A DNA stretch of 46,730 nucleotides from Bacteroidales bacterium (GCA_016293535.1 JAEDEB010000013.1:1-46730), one strand, 5' to 3'; numbered from the stretch's first letter, positions 16,951 to 25,928 are shown. Program-made: numbers and translations. The notes: a model not told the origin generated them from the sequence alone.

Positions 16951-17949
16951 TTACTCCTTTACCGTCCTCCCACTTCTGCGGAACATGACGCTGCTACGCA
17001 GCCAGTCCCTGTGGTCGAAAGCCGGTATTCCGCTGAGTATGCTGCCCTCCTTCTTCACATTGTTGGTGACACCGGACTTGGCGCTGACCGTCGTTCTGTC
17101 CGCCAGCGTTATGTGTCCTACAACCCCGACCTGTCCTGCAAGCACGCAGCGGCTGCCTATCTTCGCGCTTCCTGCTATGCCCACCTGCGCACAGCAGACC
17201 GTATTCTCGCCTATCTCCACATTGTGGGCAACCTGACAGAGATTGTCGATCTTGACTCCCCTGTGGATTATGGTCGAGCCCATCTGGGACTTGTCCACAC
17301 AACTGTTGGCACCGATCTCCACATCGTCCTCGATGATTACGTTGCCGCTGTGTTCTATCTTCCTGTACGATCCGTCCGGGGTCGGTGCAAAACCGAATCC
17401 GTCGGCGCCGATGACCACACCGGCGTGGAGAATGACATTGTTGCCTATGACCATTCCCGGGTATATGGTGACGTTGGGATAGATCGTGCAGTTCTCGCCT
17501 ATCGTGACATTGTCGCCTATGGACACATGGTCATAAATCCTCGTACGACTGCCTATCACCGCCTTGCGGCCTATGCTCACGCAGTCGCCGACGTAAACCT
17601 TGCGGCCCAGACGCGCCGACATGCAGATATGGGTGTATCGTCCGCGATGACGGCGGCTGACCCTCTTCTGCGCCGTTACATAGTCAAGCAGCGCCGCCAC
17701 AGCCTCGTAGGCATTGTCGACGCGGATGAGCGTTGCCGCGACCTTTTCCCGGGCTTCGAAGTCCCGGTTCACGATAATGGCGCTTGCCTTGCTCAGGTAT
17801 ACGTATTTTTCGTATTTGGGGTTTGCATAGAAGGAAATCTGACCCGGCTTGCCGGACTCTATCCTTGCAAAGCCGGTAATCCTGGACGAGGCATCGCCTT
17901 CAACTGTTCCGTTCAGGATTCCTGCTATCTGGCCTGCTGTCAATTCCAT
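16951..17949 (-). CDS. lpxD: UDP-3-O-acylglucosamine N-acyltransferase LpxD
   Basis: A 332-residue enzyme for the third step of lipid A synthesis. An N-terminal uridine-binding domain (about 1-100, with KPGQISFYANPKYEKYVYL) is followed by left-handed beta-helix hexapeptide repeats and a short C-terminal helix. The catalytic histidine is in NLCQVAHNVEIGEN near 240. Length is slightly short of the E. coli 341 but typical for the phylum. It is the first of the lpxD-lpxC-lpxA-wbqC-like series and diverges from rimP. Confidence 0.95.
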   Translation of the reverse strand: MELTAGQIAGILNGTVEGDASSRITGFARIESGKPGQISFYANPKYEKYVYLSKASAIIVNRDFEAREKVAATLIRVDNAYEAVAALLDYVTAQKRVSRRHRGRYTHICMSARLGRKVYVGDCVSIGRKAVIGSRTRIYDHVSIGDNVTIGENCTIYPNVTIYPGMVIGNNVILHAGVVIGADGFGFAPTPDGSYRKIEHSGNVIIEDDVEIGANSCVDKSQMGSTIIHRGVKIDNLCQVAHNVEIGENTVCCAQVGIAGSAKIGSRCVLAGQVGVVGHITLADRTTVSAKSGVTNNVKKEGSILSGIPAFDHRDWLRSSVMFRRSGRTVKE

Positions 17950-17967
17950 TCAGAAAAAGGAGTAAGG

Positions 17968-17998
17968 TTTGGTTTTAACAAAAAGATTCATAACTTTG
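17968..17998 (+). promoter_or_regulatory. Canonical Bacteroidota promoter of the rimP-nusA-infB operon
   Basis: TTTG (17968-17971), a 19-base spacer and TAACTTTG (17991-17998). The start of transcription is expected near 18004, giving a leader of about 65 bases before the rimP ATG at 18071. This is the clearest promoter of the window together with that of the HMA gene. Confidence 0.8.
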
Positions 17999-18070
17999 CA
18001 GCGTGAGAAAGAAAGGGGACCGGAACGGGCTCCTTTTTTTATACCTCATCCGCAACGAAAACGAACAAAA

Positions 18071-18538
18071 ATGAACGCTTCTGAAATTAAAGATGCAGCT
18101 ATGCCGACAATCGTTGCACGGGGCTGCTTTTTGGTTGACCTGAAAGTCAGCCGGGACAATGATGTCACCATCACAATCGAGTCCGAGGAGGGTGTTGTGG
18201 ATATCGCAGACTGCGAAGCCGTGAACGACGCTGTGCTCGCTGCATTCGACAGGGACGTCGAGGATTTCGCCCTGACCGTATCCTCTGCCGGCCTGGACCA
18301 GCCTTTCCGCATACTCAGGCAGTACCGCAAAGCTTTAGGCTCCATGGTCGAGGTGTCGCTCAAGGGAGGAAGGAAACTGACGGGAAAACTTGCGGACGTG
18401 GACGAAGAGGGGCTCTGGCTGGAGTACAGCGCGAGGGAGTCCGTCGAGGGTAGCAGGAAAAAAGTCACTGTGGAGCACAGGGACAGGTTCCCATTCTCCG
18501 AGGTCAACGGGACAGTGCCCTTCATCACTTTCGAATAA
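18071..18538 (+). CDS. rimP: Ribosome maturation factor RimP
   Basis: A 155-residue protein needed for maturation of the 30S subunit. The N-terminal domain carries the DCEAVNDAVLAAFDR and FALTVSSAGLDQPF segments, followed by a small C-terminal SH3-like barrel (about 90-155, VEVSLKGGRKLTGKLADVDEEGL). The start at ATG 18071 gives the standard length; a longer frame would begin within the promoter leader. It opens the rimP-nusA-infB operon, found widely in bacteria, 23 bases before nusA. Confidence 0.95.
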   Translation: MNASEIKDAAMPTIVARGCFLVDLKVSRDNDVTITIESEEGVVDIADCEAVNDAVLAAFDRDVEDFALTVSSAGLDQPFRILRQYRKALGSMVEVSLKGGRKLTGKLADVDEEGLWLEYSARESVEGSRKKVTVEHRDRFPFSEVNGTVPFITFE

Positions 18539-18561
18539 GACAAGAAAAAAATAAAGCAACA

Positions 18562-19800
18562 ATGGAACAGAAGATCGAACTGAAAGACGCTTTCTCCGAG
18601 TTCAAGAAACAGAAGAACATCGACAGGAACATTATGATGGGTGTCCTCGAGGACGTTTTCAAGACCCAGCTCGCAAAGACCTACGGCTCAGCCGACAATT
18701 TCGACGTCATCGTGAACGTGGACAAGGGAGACTGCGAGATCTACCAGACCCTCGAAGTGGTCGAGACCGTGGAGGATCCTACCACCCAGATAGCTCTGGC
18801 CGACCTTGACGACGACTACGAGATCGGTGACGAGTACGTCCGCACCGTGGAACTCAAGGAGTTCGGACGCAGGGGCATTCTCAACCTCAAGCAGAACCTC
18901 CAGGGCAGAATCATGGACATAGAGAGGGCGAACCTCTATAACAAATACACAGGCAAGATCGGTGAGATTTTCACCGGAGAGGTGTACCAGACCTGGTCCA
19001 AGGAGGTGCTCATCCTCGACGAGGACGGCAACGAGCTCCGTCTCCCGAAGAACGAGCAGATTCCAGGCGAGCACTTCAAGAAGAACGATATGGTGAAGGC
19101 CATTATCAAGAGCGTGGAGATGAAGAACAACTCCACACCTTATATAGTATTGTCCAGAACCTCGAACGAATTCCTCGAGAAGCTTTTCGAGCAGGAGGTT
19201 CCTGAAATCTATGATGGGCTCATCACCATCAAGAAAGTTGTCCGCATCCCGGGCGAGAGGGCCAAGGTGGCAGTCGAGTCCTATGACGAGCGCATCGACC
19301 CTATCGGAGCCTGCATCGGCGTGAAGGGTGCCCGCATCATTGGCATCGTACGCGAACTGCGCAACGAGAACATCGACGTGCTCCAGTGGACAAGCAACAC
19401 CCAGCTCCTCATCCAGAGGGCCCTCAACCCGGCGAAGATATCCTCCATCGTAAGTTCTCCGGACGACGACAAGATCAGGGTATACATGCACCCTGACGAG
19501 GTACGCAAGGGTATAGGAAAAGGCGGATGCAACATCCGTCTCGCAAGTATGCTCGTGGGCAAGGAAATCGAGGTCTGGAGAGAAATCGAGCAACAGGACG
19601 AGGAGGAAGAGGACGTACTGCTCCAGGATTTCAGCAACGAGATTGACCAGTGGATCATCGACAAGCTCCAGTCCATCGGTTGCGATACAGCCAAGAGCGT
19701 TCTCGCCATCCCTGCTGACGAAATAGCAAAAAGGGCCGACCTTGAGGACGAGACCGTTGCAGAGGTTCTTGACATCCTCCGTGCAGAATTCGAAGACTAA
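18562..19800 (+). CDS. nusA: Transcription elongation/termination factor NusA
   Basis: A 412-residue RNA polymerase-associated factor acting in pausing, termination and antitermination. Order: N-terminal polymerase-binding domain (about 1-130), S1 domain (about 135-200), KH1 with GACIGVKGARI near 250, KH2 with GKGGCNIRLASML near 320, then an acidic linker (QQDEEEEDVLLQD) and a short helical tail. The C-terminal acidic repeats of E. coli NusA are absent, as in most phyla. Second gene of the operon, 24 bases before infB. Confidence 0.96.
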   Translation: MEQKIELKDAFSEFKKQKNIDRNIMMGVLEDVFKTQLAKTYGSADNFDVIVNVDKGDCEIYQTLEVVETVEDPTTQIALADLDDDYEIGDEYVRTVELKEFGRRGILNLKQNLQGRIMDIERANLYNKYTGKIGEIFTGEVYQTWSKEVLILDEDGNELRLPKNEQIPGEHFKKNDMVKAIIKSVEMKNNSTPYIVLSRTSNEFLEKLFEQEVPEIYDGLITIKKVVRIPGERAKVAVESYDERIDPIGACIGVKGARIIGIVRELRNENIDVLQWTSNTQLLIQRALNPAKISSIVSSPDDDKIRVYMHPDEVRKGIGKGGCNIRLASMLVGKEIEVWREIEQQDEEEEDVLLQDFSNEIDQWIIDKLQSIGCDTAKSVLAIPADEIAKRADLEDETVAEVLDILRAEFED

Positions 19801-19824
19801 ACAGAACAGAACAAGTAATCATAT

Positions 19825-22728
19825 ATGGCAGAAATACGACTGATCAAACTGACCAAGCAATTCAACATCGGACTGGGAACTCTTGTGGATTTTCTCAAGG
19901 GAAAGGGCTTTGACGTGGAGTCCAACCCTAACGCAAAGGTCTCTGACGATGTTCTACCTCTGCTTGCATCAGCATTCGGCGAAGAGCTGAAGGCCAAGAT
20001 GGAGGCGGAAAAGACCACGATCAAGTTCAAGGAGATCATCGACAATGCGACCCGCAGGAAATCCGACAGGGACGACGATGAGCCTGAGCGTGAGCTCGTA
20101 ATCAAGAACAATAATTTCTCTGCAGCCCCTGCGAAGGAAACTGCGGTTGCCGCCAGAGAGGCACAGGCAAAGGAAACACAGACAAAGGAAGCCCCTGTCA
20201 AGGAAGCTCCCGAAAAGGATGTTCCTGTCAGGGAAGCCGAAGCTCCGGTTCGTGAGCTTGCAGCAGATCAGAGCGTAAAGACTGCCGTCCCTGCAGCGGA
20301 AAAGACTGAGGAAAAACCGAGATCTCAGAAACCGACTGAAACCCAGGGTGTGAAGGTGGTTGACAAGATTGACCTCAGTCAGTTCGACAGACGTCCTGCC
20401 AGGAAGCCAGACCCGAAGCCTGAATCAAAACCGGAAACCAAGCCTGAATCAAAACCGGAGTCCAAGCCTGAATCCAAGTCTGAGTCCAAGCCTGAGATTG
20501 CCGTTTCCGAGCCTCAGCCTCAGAAAGCGGAGCCTCGCGAGATAAAGATCGAGGTCGAGAAACTCAGCGGCCCGAAGGTGGTTGACAAGATTGACCTCAG
20601 CCAGTTCGACAAGAAGAAGAACAAGAACAAGGGCAAGCGGGAGCGCATCTCCGGCAATGCAAGCCAGAAGGTGGACGTAAGCAAGGTTGACGGAGTCAAT
20701 GCACATTCAAGCAGGCAGAACAACAATAACAGGAGAGACAACAATTCCGGAAAGAAGAAGAGGGGCGGCGACGACCGCTTCAACAAGCCTGTACTGAGCG
20801 AGGCCGAGCAGGAGGAGATGCAGAAGCAGATCCAGAAGCAGATCAAGGAGACCTACGCCAGGATGAACGAGACCAAGAGCAGGAACTCCTTCGGCGCAAA
20901 GCACCGCAAGGACAAGAGGGAGGCCGCCGCAAACAGGATAGCTGAAGAGATGGAACTCCAGGAAATGGAGCAGAAGGTACTGAAAGTGACGGAGTTCGTC
21001 ACTGTAAACGACCTCGCGACCCTGATGAACAACACCCCTGTCAACAAGGTTATCGCCGCCTGCATGAATCTCGGACTCATGGTGTCCATCAACCAGCGTC
21101 TCGACGCCGAGGCCCTCGTGCTCGTAGCTGAGGAGTTCGGATATGAGATAGAGTTCGTGACCGCCGAACTTTCCGAGGCCATAGCCCAGGAAAGCGACGA
21201 AGAGGTGGGAGAACTCGTTTCCCGTCCGCCTGTCATAACGGTGATGGGTCACGTCGACCACGGAAAGACATCGCTCCTCGACTACATCAGGAAGTCGAAT
21301 GTGATTGCCGGAGAGGCCGGCGGAATAACGCAGCACATAGGTGCATACAACGTCAAGTTGCCTGACGGCAGGAGAATCACCTTCCTCGATACTCCGGGAC
21401 ACGAAGCGTTCACTGCAATGCGTGCCCGCGGTGCGAAGATGACCGACCTTGCCATAATCATCATCGCAGCCGACGACGCAATAATGCCGCAGACAGTGGA
21501 GGCGATCAACCACGCGCAGGCTGCCGGTGTACCTATGGTATTTGCCATCAACAAGATAGACAAGCCGGGCGCAAACCCTGACAAGATACGCGAACAGCTC
21601 TCCACAATGAACATTCTCGTGGAGGACTGGGGCGGAAAATACCAGTGCCAGGAGATCTCGGCAAAGAAGGGAATAGGAGTGGAGGAACTCCTTGAAAAGG
21701 TACTCCTCGAAGCGGACCTCCTCGACCTCAAGGCCAACCCTCAGAAGAGGGGCTCCGGAGCGGTCATCGAGTCAGCCCTCGACAAGGGCCGCGGATATAC
21801 GGCGACTGTGCTCGTGCAGGACGGAACTATCCACGTCGGAGACTTTATGCTCTGCGGATGCTACTGGGGCCGTATCAAGGCCATGTACAACGAGCGTGGG
21901 CAGAAGGTCAGCGAGGCTGGACCATCCACTCCTGTCAATGTGCTCGGTCTCAACGGAGCGCCTACGGCAGGCGAGAATTTCAACATAATGCCTGACGAGA
22001 AGGAGGCGAAGGATATCGCCAACAAGCGCGAGCAGCTCATACGCATCCAGGGCATCAAGACCCAGAAGCATATGACTCTCGAGGAGATTGGCCGCCGAAT
22101 CGCAATCGGAAACTTCAAGGAACTCAACTTCATCGTCAAGGGAGATGTGGACGGTTCGATAGAAGCACTCTCCGACTCCATCATCAAGCTCTCCACCGAG
22201 GAGGTCCGCGTGAACGTGATACACAAGGCCGTCGGAGCCATCTCCGAATCCGATATCCTGCTTGCAGCTGCATCGGATGCCATTGTACTCGGTTTCCAGG
22301 TACGTCCTTCCGCTAGTGCGCGAAAGCTGGCTGAAAAGGAGCAGATCGAAATCAGGCTCTACTCCGTCATCTACGACTGTATCAACGAAATCAAGGACGG
22401 TATCGAGGGTATGCTCGAGCCTGAGCAGAAGGAGGAGATTGTCGGAACCGCAGAGGTTCAGCAGACCTTCAAGATCAGCAAGGTCGGAACCATCGCCGGA
22501 TGTATCGTCAAGGAAGGAAAGATACTCAAGAGCAACAAGGTACGACTCATCCGCGACGGCATTGTCATCTACACCGGAGATCTCGGGTCCCTCAAGAGGT
22601 TCAAGGACGACGCCAAGGAGGTGCTCACCGGCATGGAGTGCGGTCTCAACATCGAGAACTTCAACGACATCAAGGTCGGCGACGTGGTCGAGTCCTATAC
22701 CGTCATCGAGATAAAGAGGACTCTCTGA
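19825..22728 (+). CDS. infB: Translation initiation factor IF-2
   Basis: A 967-residue GTPase that brings initiator tRNA to the 30S subunit. An IF2_N domain (about 1-60) is followed by a long low-complexity linker with KPES/KPET repeats (about 190-220) and two almost identical KVVDKIDLSQFD motifs (about 177-188 and 251-262). A second IF2_N-like region lies near 390-440. The G domain has GHVDHGKT (475-482), DTPGHEAF (near 522) and NKID (near 576), followed by domains II-IV. The 3' end overlaps the convergent folP by 26 bases. Confidence 0.97.
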   Translation: MAEIRLIKLTKQFNIGLGTLVDFLKGKGFDVESNPNAKVSDDVLPLLASAFGEELKAKMEAEKTTIKFKEIIDNATRRKSDRDDDEPERELVIKNNNFSAAPAKETAVAAREAQAKETQTKEAPVKEAPEKDVPVREAEAPVRELAADQSVKTAVPAAEKTEEKPRSQKPTETQGVKVVDKIDLSQFDRRPARKPDPKPESKPETKPESKPESKPESKSESKPEIAVSEPQPQKAEPREIKIEVEKLSGPKVVDKIDLSQFDKKKNKNKGKRERISGNASQKVDVSKVDGVNAHSSRQNNNNRRDNNSGKKKRGGDDRFNKPVLSEAEQEEMQKQIQKQIKETYARMNETKSRNSFGAKHRKDKREAAANRIAEEMELQEMEQKVLKVTEFVTVNDLATLMNNTPVNKVIAACMNLGLMVSINQRLDAEALVLVAEEFGYEIEFVTAELSEAIAQESDEEVGELVSRPPVITVMGHVDHGKTSLLDYIRKSNVIAGEAGGITQHIGAYNVKLPDGRRITFLDTPGHEAFTAMRARGAKMTDLAIIIIAADDAIMPQTVEAINHAQAAGVPMVFAINKIDKPGANPDKIREQLSTMNILVEDWGGKYQCQEISAKKGIGVEELLEKVLLEADLLDLKANPQKRGSGAVIESALDKGRGYTATVLVQDGTIHVGDFMLCGCYWGRIKAMYNERGQKVSEAGPSTPVNVLGLNGAPTAGENFNIMPDEKEAKDIANKREQLIRIQGIKTQKHMTLEEIGRRIAIGNFKELNFIVKGDVDGSIEALSDSIIKLSTEEVRVNVIHKAVGAISESDILLAAASDAIVLGFQVRPSASARKLAEKEQIEIRLYSVIYDCINEIKDGIEGMLEPEQKEEIVGTAEVQQTFKISKVGTIAGCIVKEGKILKSNKVRLIRDGIVIYTGDLGSLKRFKDDAKEVLTGMECGLNIENFNDIKVGDVVESYTVIEIKRTL
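20352..20611 (+). repeat. 38-base direct repeat inside infB
   Basis: Copies at 20352-20389 and 20574-20611 match at 37 of 38 bases and both code for KVVDKIDLSQFD. Between them are short KPES-coding repeats (about 20407-20500). Identity at the DNA level, including silent sites, suggests a recent duplication or gene conversion. Confidence 0.85.
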
Positions 22729-23542
22729 GCAAAGAGTACAGTTCTGCCGTGCGACGGGCAGGAGCGACATCGTGCACACGCAGGATGCCCGCTCCCCGCT
22801 CCAAGGCGGCGAAATGGACAGCCTGGGTCTCCGGCAGGCATTCTTCCGGAGTCAGGCCCAGAGGCTTGAATATCATACTTTTGCGGGATACTCCCACGAG
22901 AATCCTGCGACCGTGGCTCCTGAGAGCCCCCATAGAGTCAAGAAGCTGCCAATTCTGGGCAGGAGTCTTGCCGAATCCGAAACCAGGGTCGAGTATCCAG
23001 TCGCTGACGCCGGCTGACTCGGCCCTCGTTTCGAATTCTGTGAAATAAGCGGACACAGCCGCGCAGACATCGCCGCCGTAATCGGAGAAATCAGTAGTTT
23101 CCTCAAGGCTGTGCATGGCTACGTATGACAGCCCGTAACGTCCGGCAAGGGCGAGCAGGCCCGGATCCCTGCGGCCGGCATACACATCGTTCACTATCAG
23201 CCTGCCATCCTCCACAAATGACGGGAGCGCCTTCACCGCAGCCTCCATCACCCCTGACCAGTAGGTATCTATGGACAGTACCATGGACGGGAATTCGTCG
23301 CGGATGAGGCCCAGGACGGGGAGAAGCCGGGCGGTCTCGACTTCCTCACCGACAGCAGGGGCTCCAGGACGCGTGGAGCATGCGCCCAGATCTATGATGT
23401 CAGCACCCTCCTCCAGCATCGAAGCTATCCTCTGACGGACGAGTCCGAGGTCCGGAGTCCCGTCGCAACCGAGACAGCGGCTTCCCGCAAAATAGGAGTT
23501 GCCGGTAATGTTGACTATGCCCATTATCTGAATTCTGTCCAT
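22703..23542 (-). CDS. folP: Dihydropteroate synthase FolP
   Basis: A 279-residue TIM-barrel enzyme that joins p-aminobenzoate to the pterin diphosphate in folate synthesis. Motifs: MGIVNIT (7-13), STRPGAPAVGEE near 61, SIDTYWSG near 94, DPGFGFGKTPAQNWQ near 187, LVGVSRKSM near 216 and ILRVHDV near 256. Loop 1 reads TGNS at 13-16 where the family has TPDS, which is unusual. The gene ends inside the last 26 bases of the convergent infB. It should be functional as its other conserved residues are in place. Confidence 0.94.
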   Translation of the reverse strand: MDRIQIMGIVNITGNSYFAGSRCLGCDGTPDLGLVRQRIASMLEEGADIIDLGACSTRPGAPAVGEEVETARLLPVLGLIRDEFPSMVLSIDTYWSGVMEAAVKALPSFVEDGRLIVNDVYAGRRDPGLLALAGRYGLSYVAMHSLEETTDFSDYGGDVCAAVSAYFTEFETRAESAGVSDWILDPGFGFGKTPAQNWQLLDSMGALRSHGRRILVGVSRKSMIFKPLGLTPEECLPETQAVHFAALERGAGILRVHDVAPARRTAELYSLLRESSLSR

Positions 23543-23565
23543 ATAAAGTCTGCATTGATCCGCTG

Positions 23566-23573
23566 CAAAAATA
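23566..23573 (-). promoter_or_regulatory. Candidate -7 box of folP
   Basis: On the minus strand TATTTTTG fits TAnnTTTG and ends 23 bases before the folP ATG. No TTTG at the expected distance. Confidence 0.4.
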
Positions 23574-23646
23574 CCATTATTTCCAAAGATGCGCCGGTTA
23601 TTTTTTGAAGATTACTAACTTCGCGGTTCAACCGGAATCGAAGAAT

Positions 23647-24336
23647 ATGTTCATAGTATTGGAAGGCCTTGACGGCGCAGGCAAGTCCACGCAGGTCAGA
23701 AAGCTGAGGGAGTACATGGAATCCCTGAGCGGAGCGCTGGACTACATACATTTCCCAAGGTATGATGCACCCGTTTACGGAGAACTCATCAGCCGCTTTC
23801 TGCGCGGAGAATTCGGGGACAACGACAAGGTCCATCCCCAGCTCGTAGCCCTGCTTTTCGCAGAGGACAGGCACGGGGCTGCACCTCGTATGAAGCAGGT
23901 TCTCTCGGAAGGCGGGAGCATACTCCTGGACCGCTACGTGTGTTCGAACGTGGCATACCAGTGCGCGAAGATTTCCGACCCTGATGAGGCAAGGAGGCTT
24001 TGGAAATGGATATACGACACTGAATACGGGGATTTCGGGCTGCCTGTGCCGGATCTCAACATCTTCCTCGACGTGCCGATAGGCTTCGTGGAATCAAGTC
24101 TGAAGAAGACTCGCGAGGGAGAGGACAGGGAATACCTTGAAGGGGCTTCCGACATACACGAGGCGGACCTGGAGTTCCAGAAGAGGGTCAGGAAGATGTA
24201 CCTGGAACAGTGCGGAGAAGACGGCCGGGTGACAAGGGTAGACTGTTCCGATGAACAGGGGCAGATGCTGTCTCCGGATGAGATTTTCGCAAAGATCAAG
24301 GCCCTTGTGGATTCACGCTTCGGCCTGCAGAACTGA
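23647..24336 (+). CDS. tmk: Thymidylate kinase
   Basis: A 229-residue kinase that phosphorylates dTMP to dTDP. The start was set at MFIVLEGLDGAGKST so that the P-loop falls at 7-15 as usual; an alternative TTG 14 codons earlier adds atypical sequence. Other motifs: DRYVCSNVAYQ (the DRY/H-type base- and phosphate-binding segment) near 98 and a LID-like region with KKTREGEDREYLEG near 155. A one-mismatch -7 box (TAACTTCG at 23616-23623) lies upstream. The BT_3928-like gene follows after 14 bases. Confidence 0.94.
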   Translation: MFIVLEGLDGAGKSTQVRKLREYMESLSGALDYIHFPRYDAPVYGELISRFLRGEFGDNDKVHPQLVALLFAEDRHGAAPRMKQVLSEGGSILLDRYVCSNVAYQCAKISDPDEARRLWKWIYDTEYGDFGLPVPDLNIFLDVPIGFVESSLKKTREGEDREYLEGASDIHEADLEFQKRVRKMYLEQCGEDGRVTRVDCSDEQGQMLSPDEIFAKIKALVDSRFGLQN

Positions 24337-24350
24337 AAAAAGCTATACAG

Positions 24351-25508
24351 ATGGGCAAGGCATATCTTAGACTGAGACGGTTCTGCGCATGGACGGTAGG
24401 AATCGTATTCACAATATCCGGCATACTCAAACTGATGGACCCCGTGGGAACCGGACTCCTGATGGGGGAATATTTCCAGTTCCTTCATATAGGCTTTATG
24501 AGAAGACTGGGGATTGCTTCGGGGATGTTCTTCTCCTTCCTCGAGACCTTCACTGGCATTGCCCTCGTGACCGGGGTATGGAGAAAGGCTGCAGCCGTTT
24601 CGGCGTCGGTTCTGATGGCTCTGTTTACCCTGCTGACCATCCTGCTTGCAGCATTCAATCCACCAATGGACTGCGGTTGCTTCGGGGAAGTACTTCACCT
24701 GACCCATCTCCAGTCCCTGCTGAAGAACATCGTCCTCGACCTTCTGCTTGTGTTTGCCTTCGTGCCATGGCGCGAATTCGGCGAACCCCGCAGAATCAAA
24801 TACGGCAGTTTCGCCCTCATCAGTCTCAGCTGTCTTCTCTTCGGAATCTACTCGGCCCTCTATCTTCCTCTGGACGACTATACCGACTACCGTCCGGGCG
24901 CGATGCTCGCCTCTTCCTCAAAGGCACAGAGCAGCGACGGCTTCAGCGCCAGGTACATATATGAAAAGAACGGAGCCCGCAGAATCATAAGCCTCGAGGA
25001 CGAGCTGCCCGATGACAGCTGGACCTTCGTCGGGGTGGAGGAAGAAATCGAGGAGATAATACCGTCCTATCCCGTACTGCCAGTCACGGACAACGGCGCA
25101 GTCGCAGACTCTCTGGCAGCTCAGGGAGACGTGATTGCCGTATCGGCATACAGCCCCCGCAGGCTCGGGAAAAAGAAAATGGAAAAGATTTACGGGTTCA
25201 TGGACATGGCTGAATCGGCCGGATACCGTGTTCTGCTGCTGACACTTCGTCCGGAGGCGGGAAGCGGCGGCTACGGCTCTGATTTCCGCGCCCTTGTCGG
25301 GCTGAACCGTTCCAACGGAGGTGCCACCCTCATACGCGACGGCGTGATTGTAAAGAAATGGGCACGCAGAAATCTGCCGGACCGGGATACACTCGAGGAA
25401 CTTCTGACACAGGACCCGATGGAAACCACAGCCGACAGCGAAAGCCGCGGGAAACTGCTCTTCCAGTCATTCCTGCTCTACAGCTTTGCCGTACTCCTGC
25501 TCCTGTGA
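24351..25508 (+). CDS. DoxX/MauE-like membrane protein of the BT_3928 family
   Basis: A 385-residue protein with four transmembrane helices in the first 155 residues, including FTISGILKLMDPVG at 20-33 (DoxX/MauE signature) and DCGCFG with C108 and C110, a CxC motif typical of MauE-like redox proteins. The region from about 190 to 355 resembles a soluble thioredoxin-like domain but without a CxxC, and a last hydrophobic helix ends the protein. The architecture matches the conserved BT_3928 family of Bacteroidota, whose function is not established. An envelope redox role is plausible. Likely cotranscribed with tmk. Confidence 0.8.
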   Translation: MGKAYLRLRRFCAWTVGIVFTISGILKLMDPVGTGLLMGEYFQFLHIGFMRRLGIASGMFFSFLETFTGIALVTGVWRKAAAVSASVLMALFTLLTILLAAFNPPMDCGCFGEVLHLTHLQSLLKNIVLDLLLVFAFVPWREFGEPRRIKYGSFALISLSCLLFGIYSALYLPLDDYTDYRPGAMLASSSKAQSSDGFSARYIYEKNGARRIISLEDELPDDSWTFVGVEEEIEEIIPSYPVLPVTDNGAVADSLAAQGDVIAVSAYSPRRLGKKKMEKIYGFMDMAESAGYRVLLLTLRPEAGSGGYGSDFRALVGLNRSNGGATLIRDGVIVKKWARRNLPDRDTLEELLTQDPMETTADSESRGKLLFQSFLLYSFAVLLLL

Positions 25509-25568
25509 TTTGCCCCGTAAACCGGTTACTGCAATTGCAGTAAGCCGGTTACTGTGATTTGCCCCGTA
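25503..25568. repeat. Palindrome flanked by direct repeats between two convergent genes
   Basis: A perfect 18-base palindrome TTACTGCAATTGCAGTAA (25526-25543) is bracketed by CCGG on both sides (25522-25525 and 25545-25548) and by two copies of a 17-base sequence, CTGTGATTTGCCCCGTA (25503-25519 and 25552-25568). The first copy includes the stop of the BT_3928-like gene; the second ends one base before the stop of the FtsB-like gene. There is no clear T-run, so a simple terminator is not certain. Confidence 0.75.
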
Positions 25569-25898
25569 TTACTGTACAATAATGTAAACATCGTCGCCCG
25601 GGGCGGCATACTGAAACTGCTCGCGGGCGAAGCGTTCGAGGGAATCGCGGTCGGACTTCAGGGTCTTGATTTCCCTGTCCATCTCCTCTATCCTTCGGTT
25701 GTAGTACTCTATCTGCCTTTCCTGGCGTCTTATGTCAATCCCGGCCCTTATCCAGGTAAAGAAATTCGTACCCGGAAGGAAGCTCATGAGCAGAAGGGCA
25801 ACAAGAAGGGAAATGAGCATGAACCTGAGGAAGGAGCCCCTCTCCCCCTCGAAAGCTGACCTTAGAAATTCCCTTGCTGTCCTGCGTTTTTCCGGCAT
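25569..25898 (-). CDS. FtsB/DivIC-type septum formation initiator protein
   Basis: A 109-residue single-pass membrane protein. A basic N-terminus is followed by a transmembrane helix (about 25-45) and a coiled coil (about 55-90) with the heptad-like run RRQERQIEYYNRRIEEMDRE, then a short conserved end, FAREQFQYAAPGDDVYIIV. This is the FtsB/DivIC plan for the divisome FtsQLB complex. The start at ATG 25898 fits family length and lies 30 bases after the -7 box at 25929-25936; an earlier TTG would overlap that box. Confidence 0.85.
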   Translation of the reverse strand: MPEKRRTAREFLRSAFEGERGSFLRFMLISLLVALLLMSFLPGTNFFTWIRAGIDIRRQERQIEYYNRRIEEMDREIKTLKSDRDSLERFAREQFQYAAPGDDVYIIVQ

Positions 25899-25928
25899 AA
25901 ATTGCAGATCTAATGTTTCAGATGCCCA

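Noticed and set aside
16798..18006. Long plus-strand open frame (about 400 codons) opposite lpxC/lpxD
   Set aside because: It lies antisense to clear lpxC and lpxD, has no recognisable domain and a biased composition produced by the opposite strand's GC-rich third positions.
20407..20500. Repeat tract in infB as CRISPR or mobile element
   Set aside because: Short in-frame KPES codons, normal for the IF-2 linker.
23605..23646. Longer N-terminus of thymidylate kinase from a TTG
   Set aside because: It moves the P-loop away from the N-terminus and adds residues unlike the family; the ATG at 23647 fits.
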